A stretch of DNA of 59,050 nucleotides from Synergistaceae bacterium (GCA_030533085.1 JAUNJZ010000013.1:1-59050); one strand, 5' to 3'. Positions 36,427-45,068 are shown, counted from the first letter of the stretch. Notes: a model not told the origin generated them from the sequence alone. Numbers and translations: made by a program.

Positions 36427-37023
36427 ATGATAGATTTCCTGCGCGGAACGCTGTCCGCAATATCAAAAGAGAGCCTGATCATCGATGTGGCGGGCTTCGG
36501 CATCGAGCTGTATCCCACAAGGGCGCTGATGGCCTCGGCTGTCGTCGGCGAGGAGCTTAAATGCCTTGCCTATTTGCAGATAAGCGACGCGGGGCTGGCG
36601 ATGTTCGGCTTCGCCTCCGAGCAGGAGCGGGATTTTTTTCTTGAGCTGCTGCAGGTCAAGACGATAGGCGGCAAGCTCGCGATCACGCTGATGCGCTCTC
36701 TGGAGCTGGGGCGTATCGTAGAGGCGATCAGAGCCGGAAACGTATCCATGCTATCCGTTCCTGGGCTGGGGGCGAAGCGCGCGGAGCGTATATGCTTTGA
36801 GCTTAGGAGCAAGATTGAGAAAAAATTCTCTTCATTCTCAGATCTGTCCGCCGCTCCGGCCTCTTTTGACTCTTTTGTTACGGAGGCGCTTTCCGGCCTC
36901 GGCTTCTCGCACGGCGAGTGCGTGAAGGCTATCGCGACGGCAAAGGCTCAGGCGGAGGACGACGTCGAATGGACGGAAGAAAGCCTGCTGATGGCGTCGC
37001 TTGGCATACTTCAGCGCAGGTAG
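36427..37023 (+). CDS. ruvA: Holliday junction branch migration protein RuvA
   Basis: RuvA binds the four-way junction and recruits RuvB. The N-terminal OB-fold starts MIDFLRGTLSAIS, the helix-hairpin-helix region (LLQVKTIGGKLAITLM and VPGLGAKRAERI) follows, and a C-terminal RuvB-binding domain ends the 198-residue protein. It starts one base after ruvC. Confidence 0.94.
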   Translation: MIDFLRGTLSAISKESLIIDVAGFGIELYPTRALMASAVVGEELKCLAYLQISDAGLAMFGFASEQERDFFLELLQVKTIGGKLAITLMRSLELGRIVEAIRAGNVSMLSVPGLGAKRAERICFELRSKIEKKFSSFSDLSAAPASFDSFVTEALSGLGFSHGECVKAIATAKAQAEDDVEWTEESLLMASLGILQRR

Positions 37024-37034
37024 GGGGATAAAAA

Positions 37035-38102
37035 ATGGAAAAGAACAATCCCGACAACAAGCTGATAGAGACTATGCGCCGCGAGAAAGAGGAAGAGACG
37101 CACACTCTGCGCCCTCAGGCGCTGAACGATTTCATAGGACAGAGCGCCCTTAAAGACAAGCTGACGATTTTTATGACCGCCTCGCTGAGACGCGAGGAGC
37201 CGCTTGACCACACGCTCTTTTACGGCCCTCCCGGGCTTGGAAAGACGACGCTCGCAGGAATAATCGCAAAGGAGATGAAGGGCAGCCTGCGCGTGACGAC
37301 CGGCCCCGCTCTTGAGCGGGCGGGCGACCTGGCCGCCATACTCTCCAACATACAGCAGAACGACGTGCTTTTTATCGACGAGATACACAGAATGTCGGCC
37401 AATATCGAAGAGATACTTTACCCGGCGATGGAGGATTTTTCTCTCTCCATAGTCGTGGGGAAGGGGCCTCTGGCGCGCAGCATACGGCTGGCGCTGCCCA
37501 AGTTTACGCTGATAGGCGCGACGACAAGGCTGGGGCTGCTGACCTCGCCGCTCAGAGCGCGCTTCGGCATCGTAGAGCAGCTAAGCCTCTATTCGTCGGA
37601 GGAGCTGACGGCGATCGTAAGACGCGGAGCTGGTGTGCTCGGCGTGAATATTGAGGACGACGCGGCGGAGGAGATAGGACTTCGTTCACGCGGTACGCCG
37701 CGCGTGGCGCTGCGCCTTCTCAGGCGCGTGCGCGACGTTGCCGAAGTGAAACAGGCGCCGCGCGTTCAGCGCGACCTTGCCCGATACGCCCTTGATATGC
37801 TCGGCATCGACCCGGAGGGGCTGGACGACGGCGACCGTAAATTTCTGCGCGCGCTGATAGAGCTATTCGACGGCGGCCCTGTTGGCCTCTCGACGCTGGC
37901 GGCCGCTCTCAACGAGGACGCGCAGACGATAGAGGACATCTATGAGCCGTATCTGATACAAAAAGGGCTGCTCGAACGCACCCCGCGCGGACGGCGCGCC
38001 ACCCGCAACACATGGGACTATCTGGGCATACCGGTATCGCCGCATTTCACGCAGTACCAGCAGAGTCAGCAGAGTCTCTTCAGCCCGGAGGAGGAATCAT
38101 AG
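37035..38102 (+). CDS. ruvB: Holliday junction helicase RuvB
   Basis: RuvB is the AAA+ motor for branch migration. [12 protein letters not shown] opens the conserved part, Walker [10 protein letters not shown] is near residue 66, Walker B IDEIHR near 116, an arginine finger lies in TSPLRARFG, and the C-terminal winged helix closes the 355 residues. A GGGGGAT ribosome binding site precedes ATG 37035. Confidence 0.96.
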   Translation: MEKNNPDNKLIETMRREKEEETHTLRPQALNDFIGQSALKDKLTIFMTASLRREEPLDHTLFYGPPGLGKTTLAGIIAKEMKGSLRVTTGPALERAGDLAAILSNIQQNDVLFIDEIHRMSANIEEILYPAMEDFSLSIVVGKGPLARSIRLALPKFTLIGATTRLGLLTSPLRARFGIVEQLSLYSSEELTAIVRRGAGVLGVNIEDDAAEEIGLRSRGTPRVALRLLRRVRDVAEVKQAPRVQRDLARYALDMLGIDPEGLDDGDRKFLRALIELFDGGPVGLSTLAAALNEDAQTIEDIYEPYLIQKGLLERTPRGRRATRNTWDYLGIPVSPHFTQYQQSQQSLFSPEEES

Positions 38103-38103
38103 A

Positions 38104-38325
38104 ATGAATCAGCTCGGAAAGGCGCTCATAGCTCTGGGACTGCTGATAACGGCTGCCGGCCTGATAATGCTGCTCGCCGGAAAGCTGAATATTCCCTTTG
38201 GCAAGCTTCCCGGAGATATCACATATCAGAAAAAGAATCTTACGGTATTCGCCCCATTCGGCACAATGCTGGTCGTCAGCCTTATACTGACGCTTATCTT
38301 CAATATTTTTTCAAGATGGAAATGA
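38104..38325 (+). CDS. DUF2905 family small membrane protein
   Basis: A 73-residue protein with two hydrophobic helices (about residues 6-27 and 50-69) around the conserved LNIPFGKLPGDITYQKKN loop, the hallmark of DUF2905. The family is frequently found next to ruvB in clostridia and relatives; its function is not known. It starts directly after ruvB and overlaps the next gene by ten bases. Confidence 0.85.
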   Translation: MNQLGKALIALGLLITAAGLIMLLAGKLNIPFGKLPGDITYQKKNLTVFAPFGTMLVVSLILTLIFNIFSRWK

Positions 38326-39764
38326 AGAAATATATCTTTATCGTCATTTTATTGCTCGCCCTCACCTCCGCCTCGCCCTCGCAGGCCCGCGAAGTGACTG
38401 TGCTGCTCATGGAAAACGCGGCGCGCTGTTCTATTGGCGGGAACGCCCTCATAATAAGGGACGCCGGTGGCAGGAGCACAAAGCCGTTCAGCGGCTCCTT
38501 TCAGATAAATTATTCCAAAGGCGCGATGACCGCCGGAAAATACTCATATAAACTGCCCGCGGTCATTACAAGCAGCTCGCCGCTCGCCTGCGGAGGAATA
38601 AAACATCATGGTTCGCTGGTCATAGAAGCCGGTTCGCGCGGCCTTAACGTTATCAACAGAGTGAATATGGAGGACTATCTGAAAGGCGTTCTTAAAAGCG
38701 AGATGAGCCCCGGCTGGCCGCTGGAGGCGCTGAAGGCGCAGGCCGTGCTGGCGCGCACCTATACGCTTTCGTCAAAGAAGCATGGCCGTTATGACGTCTG
38801 CTCGCGCGTTCATTGTCAGCTCTACGAGGGGACGGAAGGGGAAGCCCGCGCGATAATAGAAGCTGTTACGGCGACCGCCGGCGAAATACTTACCTATTCC
38901 GGCGCCCCCGCGCAGATATTCTATTTCGGAGACAGCGGCGGAATGACGACCTCTGCAAAATCAGTATGGGGCAAGGATATACCATATCTTGCCGCCAGAG
39001 CGGATCCGCTTCCGTCAAAGGGGCCGAACGCCGCGTGGCAGGCGACAGTATCCATGAGCCAGATAGAAAGCCGCCTCTCCGCGGCTGGAATCCGTGTCGG
39101 AACGATATCCTCGCTGCGCCCTGTCAGGCGCGACGAAAGCGGACGAGTGCTGCAGCTTGAAGTAAAAGGCAGCGGCGGCAGTCAGCTCATAGCCGGGAGC
39201 AAATTCCGCACGGCGCTCGGAACCGGCGTGATAAAAAGCACCCTCTTTGAATTTAACAGCCGCAGCGCCTACAATCCCACGGTTCAGCCGGCGCGGGAAA
39301 CGGCGGCAGCGCCGGAGGCGGCCGTACAGCCGGAGCGGAGTTATCCCGCTAATATAGACGCTTCGACAATGCCGGAGAGCGACGAAGACAAGCTTGTATG
39401 GATGGCGAAAAATAAAATCTTCACCACGGCGGAGCTGATGGCGATGATAGGCAAATCTAAAGAATATCCGCGCTTTGTCGCTGAGGGCGAGGCGCGCATG
39501 AGCGGCAAAAAAATTCCCGTCAGCCGGACGGAGCCGCGCCCTCAAAGCGCCGCCCCACAACCAGCCGCAGCCTCCGCGCCCACGGCGACGGCGCTTTCAA
39601 TGGAGGCGGCGAACTCGCGGAATGTGACGATATTCGGCAGAGGAACGGGACACGGCGTAGGCTTCCCGCAGTGGACGGCAAAATCGCTGGCCGAGGCCGG
39701 ATGGAGCTACATAAAAATGCTTGAATACTATTTCCCCGGAACCACTTTGAAAAAGGAACTTTAG
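38316..39764 (+). CDS. Exported SpoIID/LytB-domain protein
   Basis: The SpoIID domain is a peptidoglycan-active fold (lytic transglycosylase in sporulating bacteria). A signal peptide spans about residues 1-24 (hydrophobic core IFIVILLLALTSA). The domain is recognised by YLKGVLKSEMSPGWPLEALK, QAVLARTY, and the terminal GRGTGHGVGFPQWTAKSLAE. Between about residues 325 and 430 there is an Ala/Pro-rich insertion that splits the domain. No sporulation genes are visible, so a general cell-wall role (SpoIID/LytB-like in non-sporeformers) is more likely. Length 482; the stop abuts queA. Confidence 0.85.
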   Translation: MEMKKYIFIVILLLALTSASPSQAREVTVLLMENAARCSIGGNALIIRDAGGRSTKPFSGSFQINYSKGAMTAGKYSYKLPAVITSSSPLACGGIKHHGSLVIEAGSRGLNVINRVNMEDYLKGVLKSEMSPGWPLEALKAQAVLARTYTLSSKKHGRYDVCSRVHCQLYEGTEGEARAIIEAVTATAGEILTYSGAPAQIFYFGDSGGMTTSAKSVWGKDIPYLAARADPLPSKGPNAAWQATVSMSQIESRLSAAGIRVGTISSLRPVRRDESGRVLQLEVKGSGGSQLIAGSKFRTALGTGVIKSTLFEFNSRSAYNPTVQPARETAAAPEAAVQPERSYPANIDASTMPESDEDKLVWMAKNKIFTTAELMAMIGKSKEYPRFVAEGEARMSGKKIPVSRTEPRPQSAAPQPAAASAPTATALSMEAANSRNVTIFGRGTGHGVGFPQWTAKSLAEAGWSYIKMLEYYFPGTTLKKEL

Positions 39765-40814
39765 ATGAAAATGGATCTTTCAAAAACGGCGGCCTACGAT
39801 TATGAGCTGCCAAAAGAGCTGATAGCGCAGGAACCGGCGGAACCTCGCGATTCCTCGCGGCTGCTTGTAGTTCACAGAGAAAGCGGCTGGAGCGAAGACC
39901 GGATATTCCGCGATATAGCTGAATACCTCCGCGCCGGCGACCTGCTTGTGCTCAACGACACGCGCGTCCTGCCGGCGCGCGTAGAGGGAATAAAAAAGGG
40001 CGGAGGCGGGGCGAAGGTGGAAATATTTTTCCTCAACCCCGGAGATACGCCGCGGCAATGGAACGCGCTCGTGCGCCCCGGACGCAAGCTGCCGGAGGGA
40101 ACGCGCGTCGCTCTGGACGAGCGGAACGAGGTAACAGTGGGGGCGCGCCTTGAAGACGGATTGCGCACTATAATATTCGCGCCGGAGAGCGACCCCTTTG
40201 AGCTGATACACAGATTCGGCGAAACGCCTCTGCCTCACTACATAACGAATACGCACGCCGACCCAGAGCGCTATCAGACCGTTTACGCCAGACGCGAAAA
40301 GGAAAATTCCGTGGCCGCCCCGACGGCCGGACTGCACTTCACCCCCGAACTGCTGAAAAAGCTCGATGAAAAGGGGGCGCGCCGCGCCTTCGTGACGTTA
40401 CAGGTTGGACTTGGCACATTCCGCCCCGTCAAAGCCGAAAATATACGCGACCACATCATGCACAGGGAAATCTGCGAAATACCGCCGGAGACGGCGGCGC
40501 TGATAAACGAGACCAAAAAGGAAAAGGGACGCGTCGTCGCCGTCGGAACGACGGTAGTGCGCACGCTGGAATCCTTCGCCGCGCAATACGGCGGAATAAT
40601 CCCCGGCTCTCTGGCGACAAGGCTCTTCATCAGCCCCGGCTATAAATTCCAGGTAACAGACGCGCTGATAACCAACTTCCACCTGCCGATGAGCACGCTG
40701 CTGATGCTGGTCTCCGCCTTCGGCGGCTACGAAACGATGATGCGCATATACAAAGAGGCGGTGGAGAAGCGCTACCGCTTCTTCTCCTTCGGCGATTCAA
40801 TGTTTATAGAATAA
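39765..40814 (+). CDS. queA: S-adenosylmethionine:tRNA ribosyltransferase-isomerase
   Basis: QueA transfers and isomerises the ribosyl moiety of SAM to preQ1-tRNA, forming epoxyqueuosine. The N-terminal YDYELPKELIAQEPAEPRDS and conserved LNDTRVLPAR, PLPHYI, APTAGLHFT and VVAVGTTVVRTLE motifs identify it; length 349. Here the gene begins with MKMDLSKTAAY right after the SpoIID-like stop. The DUF2905-spoIID-queA tail after ruvCAB is a familiar arrangement in Firmicutes and Synergistota. Confidence 0.95.
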   Translation: MKMDLSKTAAYDYELPKELIAQEPAEPRDSSRLLVVHRESGWSEDRIFRDIAEYLRAGDLLVLNDTRVLPARVEGIKKGGGGAKVEIFFLNPGDTPRQWNALVRPGRKLPEGTRVALDERNEVTVGARLEDGLRTIIFAPESDPFELIHRFGETPLPHYITNTHADPERYQTVYARREKENSVAAPTAGLHFTPELLKKLDEKGARRAFVTLQVGLGTFRPVKAENIRDHIMHREICEIPPETAALINETKKEKGRVVAVGTTVVRTLESFAAQYGGIIPGSLATRLFISPGYKFQVTDALITNFHLPMSTLLMLVSAFGGYETMMRIYKEAVEKRYRFFSFGDSMFIE

Positions 40815-40844
40815 GAAGCGATTCCCACCTTTTCAAACAAGAGG

Positions 40845-40889
40845 GATTTATATTTTTTATGCCTAAAATTTGCATAAAAAATATAAATC
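40845..40889 (+). promoter_or_regulatory. 18-bp perfect inverted repeat in the promoter of the ATPase/RloB-like pair
   Basis: GATTTATATTTTTTATGC (40845-40862) and its exact complement (40872-40889) are separated by nine bases. The right arm contains the -35 element of the promoter at 40870-40898. It could be an operator for a dimeric repressor or a hairpin ending queA transcription; a terminator T-run does not follow on the plus strand. Confidence 0.85.
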
Positions 40890-40898
40890 TGTTATACT
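40870..40898 (+). promoter_or_regulatory. Sigma-70-type promoter of the ATPase/RloB-like pair
   Basis: TTGCAT (40870-40875) and TATACT (40893-40898) are separated by 17 bases. The predicted transcript starts near 40905, a few bases before the AGAGAGGTGAGA ribosome binding site, which argues that translation begins at ATG 40918. Confidence 0.7.
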
Positions 40899-40917
40899 CT
40901 TTAGAGAGGTGAGAATC

Positions 40918-42186
40918 ATGATTTTGGAATTCAGCATAGAAAATTTTCAGGTTTACAGTACCGAGGTTAAATTCAACCTGGAAGCGGATCTGAGAACAAA
41001 GAAATTCCGTTCCAATGTTATCGCTTCGCAGCAGGGAAATATCCTGAAAACAGCCGCCATTTACGGGCCGAATAATACCGGGAAAACATGTTTGATGAAC
41101 GCGTTCCGCGCATACCAGGCTGTACTGCTGAATAAGCCGATTAAATTCCGCTCAAACTTGTTTACTGATTCAGACGCTTTCAGCTTAGGCGCCGTTTTTT
41201 TATGGAACGGTAAAAGATATGAGTACTTTTTCCGGTACGACACAAAGTTAAGAATATTTATAGAAGAGGGCTTTTCGCATATCTATCTTGACAGATACGG
41301 AAACAAATCAAAAGAGCTGTTTTTCTATAGAAACACAGAAAATAAGAGCGCTGTCAGCGGTAGTGACAAACTTAAAGAGGCTATAAAACTTTCTTCTAAA
41401 GACAATATCCTGATAAACACACTGGACGCTGCTGAATTTCCTCTGTTACAGGAGGCGCGAGAGGCGCTAAAGGGTTTTGCCGAGAATGTCACAGTATTGT
41501 CAATGCAGTCGCTGCCGCCATATAAAACGATAGAAATGCTCAAAACCCCAGAAAGTCCAGAGGCAAAGCAAATCATCGAACTCATAAAAAAGTCCGATCT
41601 TGATATTGATGATTTTAAATATGACGAAAGATTTTCAGAAGGCGTTTTATTTGAGGCAGATGAAGAGACTGAAAGGGCTAGAGGACTCCAGCACCTCGAA
41701 AAGGCTGCGGATGTTTTTAAATTGACATCCATCCATAAAGGAAAGGCGCTGCCGAGTATAATTTTTGATTCGCTGGGCACAAAGAAAATAGTCTCGCTCG
41801 CAGGCTATCTGGTTGAATGCCTGAATAAAGGCGGCTGCCTGCTTATCGACGAACTGGACAGCGGCATTCACTTTAAACTTTCACGCGCTATAGTCTCTGT
41901 CTTCAACAGTTCACTGAACGACCGCGCACAAATGATTTTTTCAACGCATGACGCGAGCCTGCTTGATATAAAAACGCTCTTCCGCAAAGAACAGATATGG
42001 TTCACAGATAAGGTCGAGGATGAAGTGTATCTCTACTCGCTATCCGACTTTACGGCGGAAAATTCAGGCATACGCGCCGATTCGGATCTCTATGAACGCT
42101 ATGCAAAGGGATTTTTGGGGGCGCTGCCAGACCCTTCGTTGATAGATGTTCTTATAGACATACATGGCGGTGAACAAAATGAATAA
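40918..42186 (+). CDS. AAA ATPase of the AbiLi/RloA type (putative phage defence)
   Basis: This 422-residue cytoplasmic ATPase starts MILEFSIENFQ, typical of SMC-like/OLD-type ATPases in defence loci. Walker A GPNNTGKT lies near residue 48. DSLGTKKIVSLAGYL is the signature region of the RloA/AbiLi (AAA_15/AAA_21) group, followed by Walker B GGCLLIDELDSGIH and a switch His in STHDASLL. ATG 40918 is fixed by the promoter and ribosome binding site. The partner gene downstream is translationally coupled (overlapping ATG/stop) and RloB-like, as in AbiL and RloAB pairs. Lower GC than neighbours points to acquisition. Defence function is inferred, not shown. Confidence 0.75.
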   Translation: MILEFSIENFQVYSTEVKFNLEADLRTKKFRSNVIASQQGNILKTAAIYGPNNTGKTCLMNAFRAYQAVLLNKPIKFRSNLFTDSDAFSLGAVFLWNGKRYEYFFRYDTKLRIFIEEGFSHIYLDRYGNKSKELFFYRNTENKSAVSGSDKLKEAIKLSSKDNILINTLDAAEFPLLQEAREALKGFAENVTVLSMQSLPPYKTIEMLKTPESPEAKQIIELIKKSDLDIDDFKYDERFSEGVLFEADEETERARGLQHLEKAADVFKLTSIHKGKALPSIIFDSLGTKKIVSLAGYLVECLNKGGCLLIDELDSGIHFKLSRAIVSVFNSSLNDRAQMIFSTHDASLLDIKTLFRKEQIWFTDKVEDEVYLYSLSDFTAENSGIRADSDLYERYAKGFLGALPDPSLIDVLIDIHGGEQNE

Positions 42187-43081
42187 ATTTCCGCCGTTCT
42201 TGCAGCGCCAAAGATTTCGGCGCTCCGTATGTTTGATCCTTGAAGGATACGAGGAATATTATTATTTTAAGAAACTCCTGACTTTGGGTGTATTTTCTCC
42301 CGTTTACGATATCAGACTTATCAATGCGAAAAGCGCAAGCAGTATTCCTGCAAAATATCAGGATGCGCTTGCAGGCAACTCATATTCGATAGTTTTGATT
42401 GTCTGCGACAGGGATAGAAAACCGCAGGAATATCTCAGGATACTTCGTGGAATTGAAGATATCGTTGGAAACGGCAGGGGAGAAGAAATTATTACTTTTA
42501 CTCGTCCATGCACTTTACAGGTCATTTTATATCACTTTGGCGAAGCTGCATTGACAACTCAGGCAAAACGCGCAGCAAGAGCCGACGTGCTACGCCTGAC
42601 AGGCGTGGCGGATTACGACGCCCACCAGGCTCAGTTGAACGATATCTGTAGTAAAATACACCGTAAAAGCTGGGATGCCATGCGCGAACGCCTGAAACTA
42701 CTAAGCGCCAATCCAGATGATATACCGTCAAGCAACATGGGTTTGCTTTTTGAACGGTTATGCGCTGATGATTTTGCATGGATTGATGACTTGAATAAGA
42801 GCATTCTTGCGAGATATAACGAGGCGACTGAAATGCCGACAATAATGTACGGAACAAAAAACTGCCCAGACGTGCGCAGCTCGCTTGCGGAAACAGAGGC
42901 CGGAGGGCTGGATATAGAATTCAGAAGCTTTGACGGCAGCGTAACAAATCTTAAAGAATTCATCCGCCTGCGCGACAGCCGCGCGGAATTTGACGAGATA
43001 AAGAAAAACGGCCTGATTGGCATTCCCTGCTTCGTAACGGAAGAGGGAAAAATATGTTTTGATATCAGTGAAGTCAAATAA
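42179..43081 (+). CDS. RloB/AbiLii-like protein fused to a glutaredoxin-like domain
   Basis: Residues 1 to about 210 look like RloB, a TOPRIM-like nuclease fold: the acidic motif LEGYEEYYYFKKLL (EGxxExxxYF), VLIVCDRDRKP (DxD), and FTRPCTLQVILYHFGE, which recalls the PC-x-L-HF motif of RloB. Residues from about 219 on read as a glutaredoxin-like domain: MPTIMYGTKNCPDVR, NLKEFIRLRD, AEFDEIKKNGLIGIPCFVT. The CxxC site is CPDV, so only the first Cys remains; the cis-Pro segment GIPCF is kept. An internal ATG at 42833 with GAGG upstream could also yield the glutaredoxin part alone. ATG 42179 overlaps the ATPase stop; 42164 is a possible alternative. Confidence 0.65.
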   Translation: MNKFPPFLQRQRFRRSVCLILEGYEEYYYFKKLLTLGVFSPVYDIRLINAKSASSIPAKYQDALAGNSYSIVLIVCDRDRKPQEYLRILRGIEDIVGNGRGEEIITFTRPCTLQVILYHFGEAALTTQAKRAARADVLRLTGVADYDAHQAQLNDICSKIHRKSWDAMRERLKLLSANPDDIPSSNMGLLFERLCADDFAWIDDLNKSILARYNEATEMPTIMYGTKNCPDVRSSLAETEAGGLDIEFRSFDGSVTNLKEFIRLRDSRAEFDEIKKNGLIGIPCFVTEEGKICFDISEVK

Positions 43082-43121
43082 TCGAAGATACAAAAATAAA
43101 CTTTTAAAGCGAGGGATAAGA

Positions 43122-44183
43122 ATGCAACAGGAAGGAAGGAAGGAAGGAAGGAAGGAAAATTTTATTGAACTGGAGTTTGTTCGAGTAGCGGCATGTTTAA
43201 TGGTAATAGTATTACATGTAGCCGCGGCAAATTTCTATACCTTTGGCCCGCATTGGGCTGTCTCAAACACAATTCATAGCTTTGTCCGCAGCTGCGTTCC
43301 GCTGTTTTTCATGATAAGCGGCGCGCTTTTGTTAAAGAAAGGAGCGGCCGACGATCTCTCCTTTTTTATCAGAAAAAGATTTGTCAGGATTTTGCCATCG
43401 CTGATTTTCTGGTCTTCGCTGAGCTGTCTGGCATACGTCTGCTTAAAATCAGAACCTCCCGTATACTTCTTTTTAAGATTTTTTGGCACCAGCGGATTCT
43501 ACCATCTGTGGTATCTGTACGCTTTGGTTGGTCTCTATCTGCTGATACCGATAGTGGGAAAATGGTATGTCAACTCTTCCGGACGTGAGATAGCTTTCTT
43601 TCTGGCGGTATGGTTTGCGGCCTGTTCCTGTTCTACCGCTTCGTCGCTTGTCAGCGAGTTATCCGGAAGAAACGCTGACATGCTGAAGCTGTATAATATA
43701 TCGGAATTTGCAAGCTATATCGGCTTCTTCGTTCTCGGTACATTCCTCTTTGAAGAGAGAAACCGCTATCTGATTGAAAAAGTGAAGCCGCTTGCCGCGT
43801 TCCTCGTCTTTGTTATCTGCGGCCTGATGATTGCCGGAATGACCGCTGTCTATTCCGAATATATGTCCCAGCCCAATCAGTTGTTTTACAAATACAGATG
43901 TCCTTTGGTAATTATCGCGGCGGTATCCTTTTTTATTTTTTCAATGAGGCTGAAGTATAACAATACCAGAATAAATACTCTCATCGCTAAAATATCAAAA
44001 TACAGCTTTGGAATATACTGCGTTCACGCCTTCGTCCTATACAAAATACCCGTAAGCGAACTTTGCTCCATGACAGGCATTACATGGCTCACAATATTGT
44101 TGGTGAGTATCTTTGTATTCCTCGTTTCTCTGATGATCTCCGTGATATTAAAAAAATTGCCGCTTCTGTCGAAGGTCGTTTGA
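43122..44183 (+). CDS. Acyltransferase family 3 membrane protein with a phase-variation-type repeat
   Basis: Acyltransferase-3 proteins O-acetylate surface polysaccharides or related glycans. The N-terminal helix has ELEFVRVAACLMVIVLHVA with the catalytic-type His, followed by SCVPLFFMISGALLL and RKRFVRILPSL; about ten hydrophobic segments complete the 353 residues. The start at ATG 43122 has GCGAGGGA upstream. Codons 3-11 are made of seven AGGA units (encoding EGRK repeats), so gain or loss of one unit would shift the frame. The gene follows the RloB-like gene by 40 bases and ends in a strong terminator. Confidence 0.85.
   Translation: MQQEGRKEGRKENFIELEFVRVAACLMVIVLHVAAANFYTFGPHWAVSNTIHSFVRSCVPLFFMISGALLLKKGAADDLSFFIRKRFVRILPSLIFWSSLSCLAYVCLKSEPPVYFFLRFFGTSGFYHLWYLYALVGLYLLIPIVGKWYVNSSGREIAFFLAVWFAACSCSTASSLVSELSGRNADMLKLYNISEFASYIGFFVLGTFLFEERNRYLIEKVKPLAAFLVFVICGLMIAGMTAVYSEYMSQPNQLFYKYRCPLVIIAAVSFFIFSMRLKYNNTRINTLIAKISKYSFGIYCVHAFVLYKIPVSELCSMTGITWLTILLVSIFVFLVSLMISVILKKLPLLSKVV
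43129..43156 (+). repeat. Tetranucleotide repeat (AGGA)7 at the start of the acyltransferase gene
   Basis: Seven uninterrupted AGGA units lie within the first dozen codons. The unit length is not a multiple of three, so slipped-strand changes would switch the gene between full-length and truncated product, as in known contingency loci. Confidence 0.9.
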
Positions 44184-44193
44184 TAAGGAAATT

Positions 44194-44236
44194 AAGCAAG
44201 GGAGTCCCGGCGTTTCAGGGCCCCCCTTGCTTTTTT
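44194..44236 (+). terminator. Terminator after the acyltransferase gene
   Basis: AAGCAAGGG (44194-44202) pairs with CCCTTGCTT (44224-44232) and T6 covers 44231-44236. It separates the plus-strand acyltransferase from the converging aminotransferase gene and partly overlaps the latter's stop codon. Confidence 0.85.
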
Positions 44237-45068
44237 AACTGAGCCAGCGCTCCATATTTGACAGGAAAAGCCTGTAAAGATGCGCCGCTACTGGGCCGGG
44301 GCGGCCGGAGCCTATTGTCAGGCCGCCGACGCGCACGACGGAGAGCACTTCGTTTACCGTGCCGGTGATGAAAGCCTCATCCGCGACGGCAAGCTCTTCT
44401 TCGCGCGGACAGCGTTCCTCTACGGTAAAACCGTTCTCGCGAGCAAGCGTGAGGACGACATTGCGCGTTACTCCGTCAAGCACGCGCCCTGTGGGAGCGG
44501 TGATGATTCTGCCGTCTTTGCAGAGGAAGAAGTTGTTCGTCATCGCCTCGGTGATTTCACCGCCGGGCATGTAGAGCGACTCGTGGTTTTCTTTATCGCC
44601 GCCGCCAAGCGGTATGAGGGCGAAAAGATAATTGACGCTCTTGCAGAGCGGGAACGGGCGCTCCATTCTGTTCGGCACGAGCGTCGCTCCGCGCCTGCGC
44701 TCTTCTTCCGGCGTTTTATTTATGCCGCCGAATAGAACGAAGAAGCGCGGCTCCGGGAAGAAGCCCTTATCATTTATATCCCCGCCTGTTATATAGGGGC
44801 GCACAAGCCCATCGGATGGGCAGCCGTCCATTCCTACGCCGGTTTTTATGATATCCGGCAGCAGTGGAATTATCTTATCGGCGGCTATTCCCGCCAGCCT
44901 CGCGCTCTCGGCGAAGCGTTCGAGATGCATATCCAGAGCGAAGAGCCTGCCGTCATAGATACGCGCCGCCTCAAATACCGCGGCGCCGCGCTGAATTGCC
45001 ATATCTGTAACAGGGAGCTGACATTCGGAGATAGGCGCGTATTTACCGTTGATGTAGCAGAGCGGCAT
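44235..45068 (-). CDS. Class IV aminotransferase (branched-chain or D-amino-acid type)
   Basis: A PLP enzyme of fold type IV. The N-terminal YINGKYAPISECQLPVTDMA and RGAAVFEAARIYDGR motifs are family hallmarks; the PLP Lys is in LCKSVNYLFAL near residue 144, and GGEITEAMTNNFFL plus GVTRNVVLTLA complete the site. Length 277 fits IlvE, D-alanine aminotransferase or 4-amino-4-deoxychorismate lyase; the sequence alone does not decide. It is a single-gene transcript between two terminators, with GGAAAGGAAGTGG upstream of ATG 45068. Confidence 0.85.
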   Translation of the reverse strand: MPLCYINGKYAPISECQLPVTDMAIQRGAAVFEAARIYDGRLFALDMHLERFAESARLAGIAADKIIPLLPDIIKTGVGMDGCPSDGLVRPYITGGDINDKGFFPEPRFFVLFGGINKTPEEERRRGATLVPNRMERPFPLCKSVNYLFALIPLGGGDKENHESLYMPGGEITEAMTNNFFLCKDGRIITAPTGRVLDGVTRNVVLTLARENGFTVEERCPREEELAVADEAFITGTVNEVLSVVRVGGLTIGSGRPGPVAAHLYRLFLSNMERWLS

